DNA of 64,000 bases. Origin: Haloferax mediterranei ATCC 33500. GTDB lineage: Archaea; Halobacteriota; Halobacteria; Halobacteriales; Haloferacaceae. Both the position numbers and the translations under genes were made by a program. Under the pieces are notes generated by a model. The model had not been told where the DNA came from, did not search any database, and was given only the letters and a program-made list of their open reading frames with translations. Position 1 is the stretch's first letter. Each line of letters opens with the position of its first letter. Positions 63,701-64,000 of this stretch are shown in pieces. The stretch is from positions 1,674,001 through 1,738,000 of the forward strand of contig NC_017941.2 in NCBI RefSeq assembly GCF_000306765.2. The letters run 5' to 3'.

Positions 63701-63759
63701 TCCGCTCTCCCCGATTTGAACTCAGTCAGACGACGCGTTCACTTCGTTCACGCGCTGCG
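63701..63759. mobile_element. att-like copy 2 of tRNA-Tyr 3' end with palindrome
   Basis: Bases 63701-63721 are identical to the tRNA-Tyr 3' end (21 of 21). GATTTGAAC is again followed by an interrupted palindrome: outer arms AGTCA and TGACT, inner arms CGCGT and ACGCG, enclosing TTCACTTCGTTC. Confidence 0.78.
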
Positions 63760-63799
63760 ACTGACTTGCTCAAACGGCTCGACCGGATTTGCAAGCAAA

Positions 63800-63873
63800 T
63801 CCGCTCTCCCCGATTTGAACGGGGGACAAGCCGATCTACAGTCGGCTGCTCTGCCAGGCTGAGCTAAGAGCGG
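63800..63873 (-). tRNA. tRNA-Tyr (anticodon GTA)
   Basis: The minus strand folds as a 74-nt tRNA: acceptor CCGCTCT with AGAGCGG and discriminator A, anticodon arm GCCGA-CTGTAGA-TCGGC with anticodon GTA, long TTGTC variable part and T-arm CCCCG-TTCAAAT-CGGGG. No intron. Its 3' end points left toward the copied fragments. Confidence 0.95.
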
Positions 63874-63962
63874 TCAAGAGAATCTGAGTCTACGGTTGGA
63901 CTTAAGAATTCTCATTCGAGACGAGAAGCGCCCGACAGAAGTCCGATAGATGACGAGACGAG

Positions 63963-64000
63963 TTAGTCGTCGAGACGGGGGATGAAGGGACGGAGACGAC
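63963..64000 (-). CDS. C-terminal end of an unidentified protein
   Basis: The gene runs off the right edge. The visible frame ends RLRPFIPRLDD followed by TAA at 63963-63965. Codons are GC3-rich. Too little is in view to name it. Confidence 0.4.
   Translation of the reverse strand, partial: RLRPFIPRLDD

Larger units (their letters stand above)
63422..63799. other. Gene-free region with tRNA-Tyr fragments and repeats
   Basis: No gene is credible here. It contains a 17-bp direct repeat (GAGTCACCAACAYTCGT at 63521-63537 and 63545-63561), two displaced tRNA-Tyr 3' copies with adjoining palindromes, and otherwise AT-rich sequence. It looks like a stack of emptied integration sites. Confidence 0.7.

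Overview
The window is a piece of haloarchaeal chromosome, most like Haloferax. The evidence is strongly acidic proteins, GC-rich third codon positions, TATA-type promoters often only 25-30 bp before the start codon (leaderless mRNAs), and typical archaeal genes: TFB, fibrillarin/Nop5, aIF2-beta, UPF0058, DUF555 and gamma-glutamylcysteine ligase. From memory the order resembles the gshA-to-queD segment of Haloferax chromosomes; I could not check this.

Layout. 1-9 kb: a regulator fragment, gshA, the flpA-nop5 pair, small zinc and membrane proteins, a lipoprotein, corA with a coupled 50-aa partner, tfb, aIF2-beta and small conserved proteins. 9-16 kb: an OGG-type DNA glycosylase, malQ, a bacterial-type thrS, an ABHD18-like hydrolase and a DUF2267 protein. 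16-18.5 kb: an AT-richer scar of a mobile element at tRNA-Lys(CTT), with a displaced copy of the tRNA 3' end, the C-terminus of an integrase and a GNAT cargo gene. 18.7-31.3 kb: a TrkA-N/DHH protein, then a lactate-utilisation locus (fused lutB-lutA, lutC, an Nramp-like transporter and a winged-helix regulator on the minus strand; lctP and an FAD/Fe-S D-lactate dehydrogenase on the plus strand), with inverted-repeat operators between the divergent arms. 31-36.5 kb: an aminotransferase, a GIY-YIG/DUF123 protein, a DCC thiol oxidoreductase and an MrfA/Hrq1-like helicase. 36.5-44.8 kb: a reversibly glycosylated polypeptide family protein and an iron-type ABC transporter, both preceded by the same TTTWGG-N4-CCTAAA box, then a GT-C-like membrane protein and two small membrane proteins. 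44.8-54.4 kb: an alpha-glucan block of two GH13 enzymes and a 1511-aa tandem GH15 glucoamylase. 55-60.3 kb: a SRPBCC protein, a REC-PAS-GAF-histidine kinase, an EamA transporter, a one-domain flavoprotein and a methyltransferase. 60.4-62.5 kb: the queD-queE-queC preQ0 operon for archaeosine. 62.6-64 kb: a thioesterase, a small protein, tRNA-Tyr(GTA) with two extra tandem copies of its 3' end, and the end of another gene.

The genes suggest a heterotroph that oxidises lactate, stores or degrades intracellular alpha-glucan (the GH enzymes lack secretion signals), imports iron and makes archaeosine. The most unusual features are repeat-driven: two tRNA-anchored integration scars that run straight into palindromes, several 20-28 bp tandem duplications (one truncates a protein, another creates an upstream mini-ORF at queC), and a shared palindrome linking a glucan-related protein to iron transport. 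I saw no CRISPR array, rRNA or complete insertion sequence.
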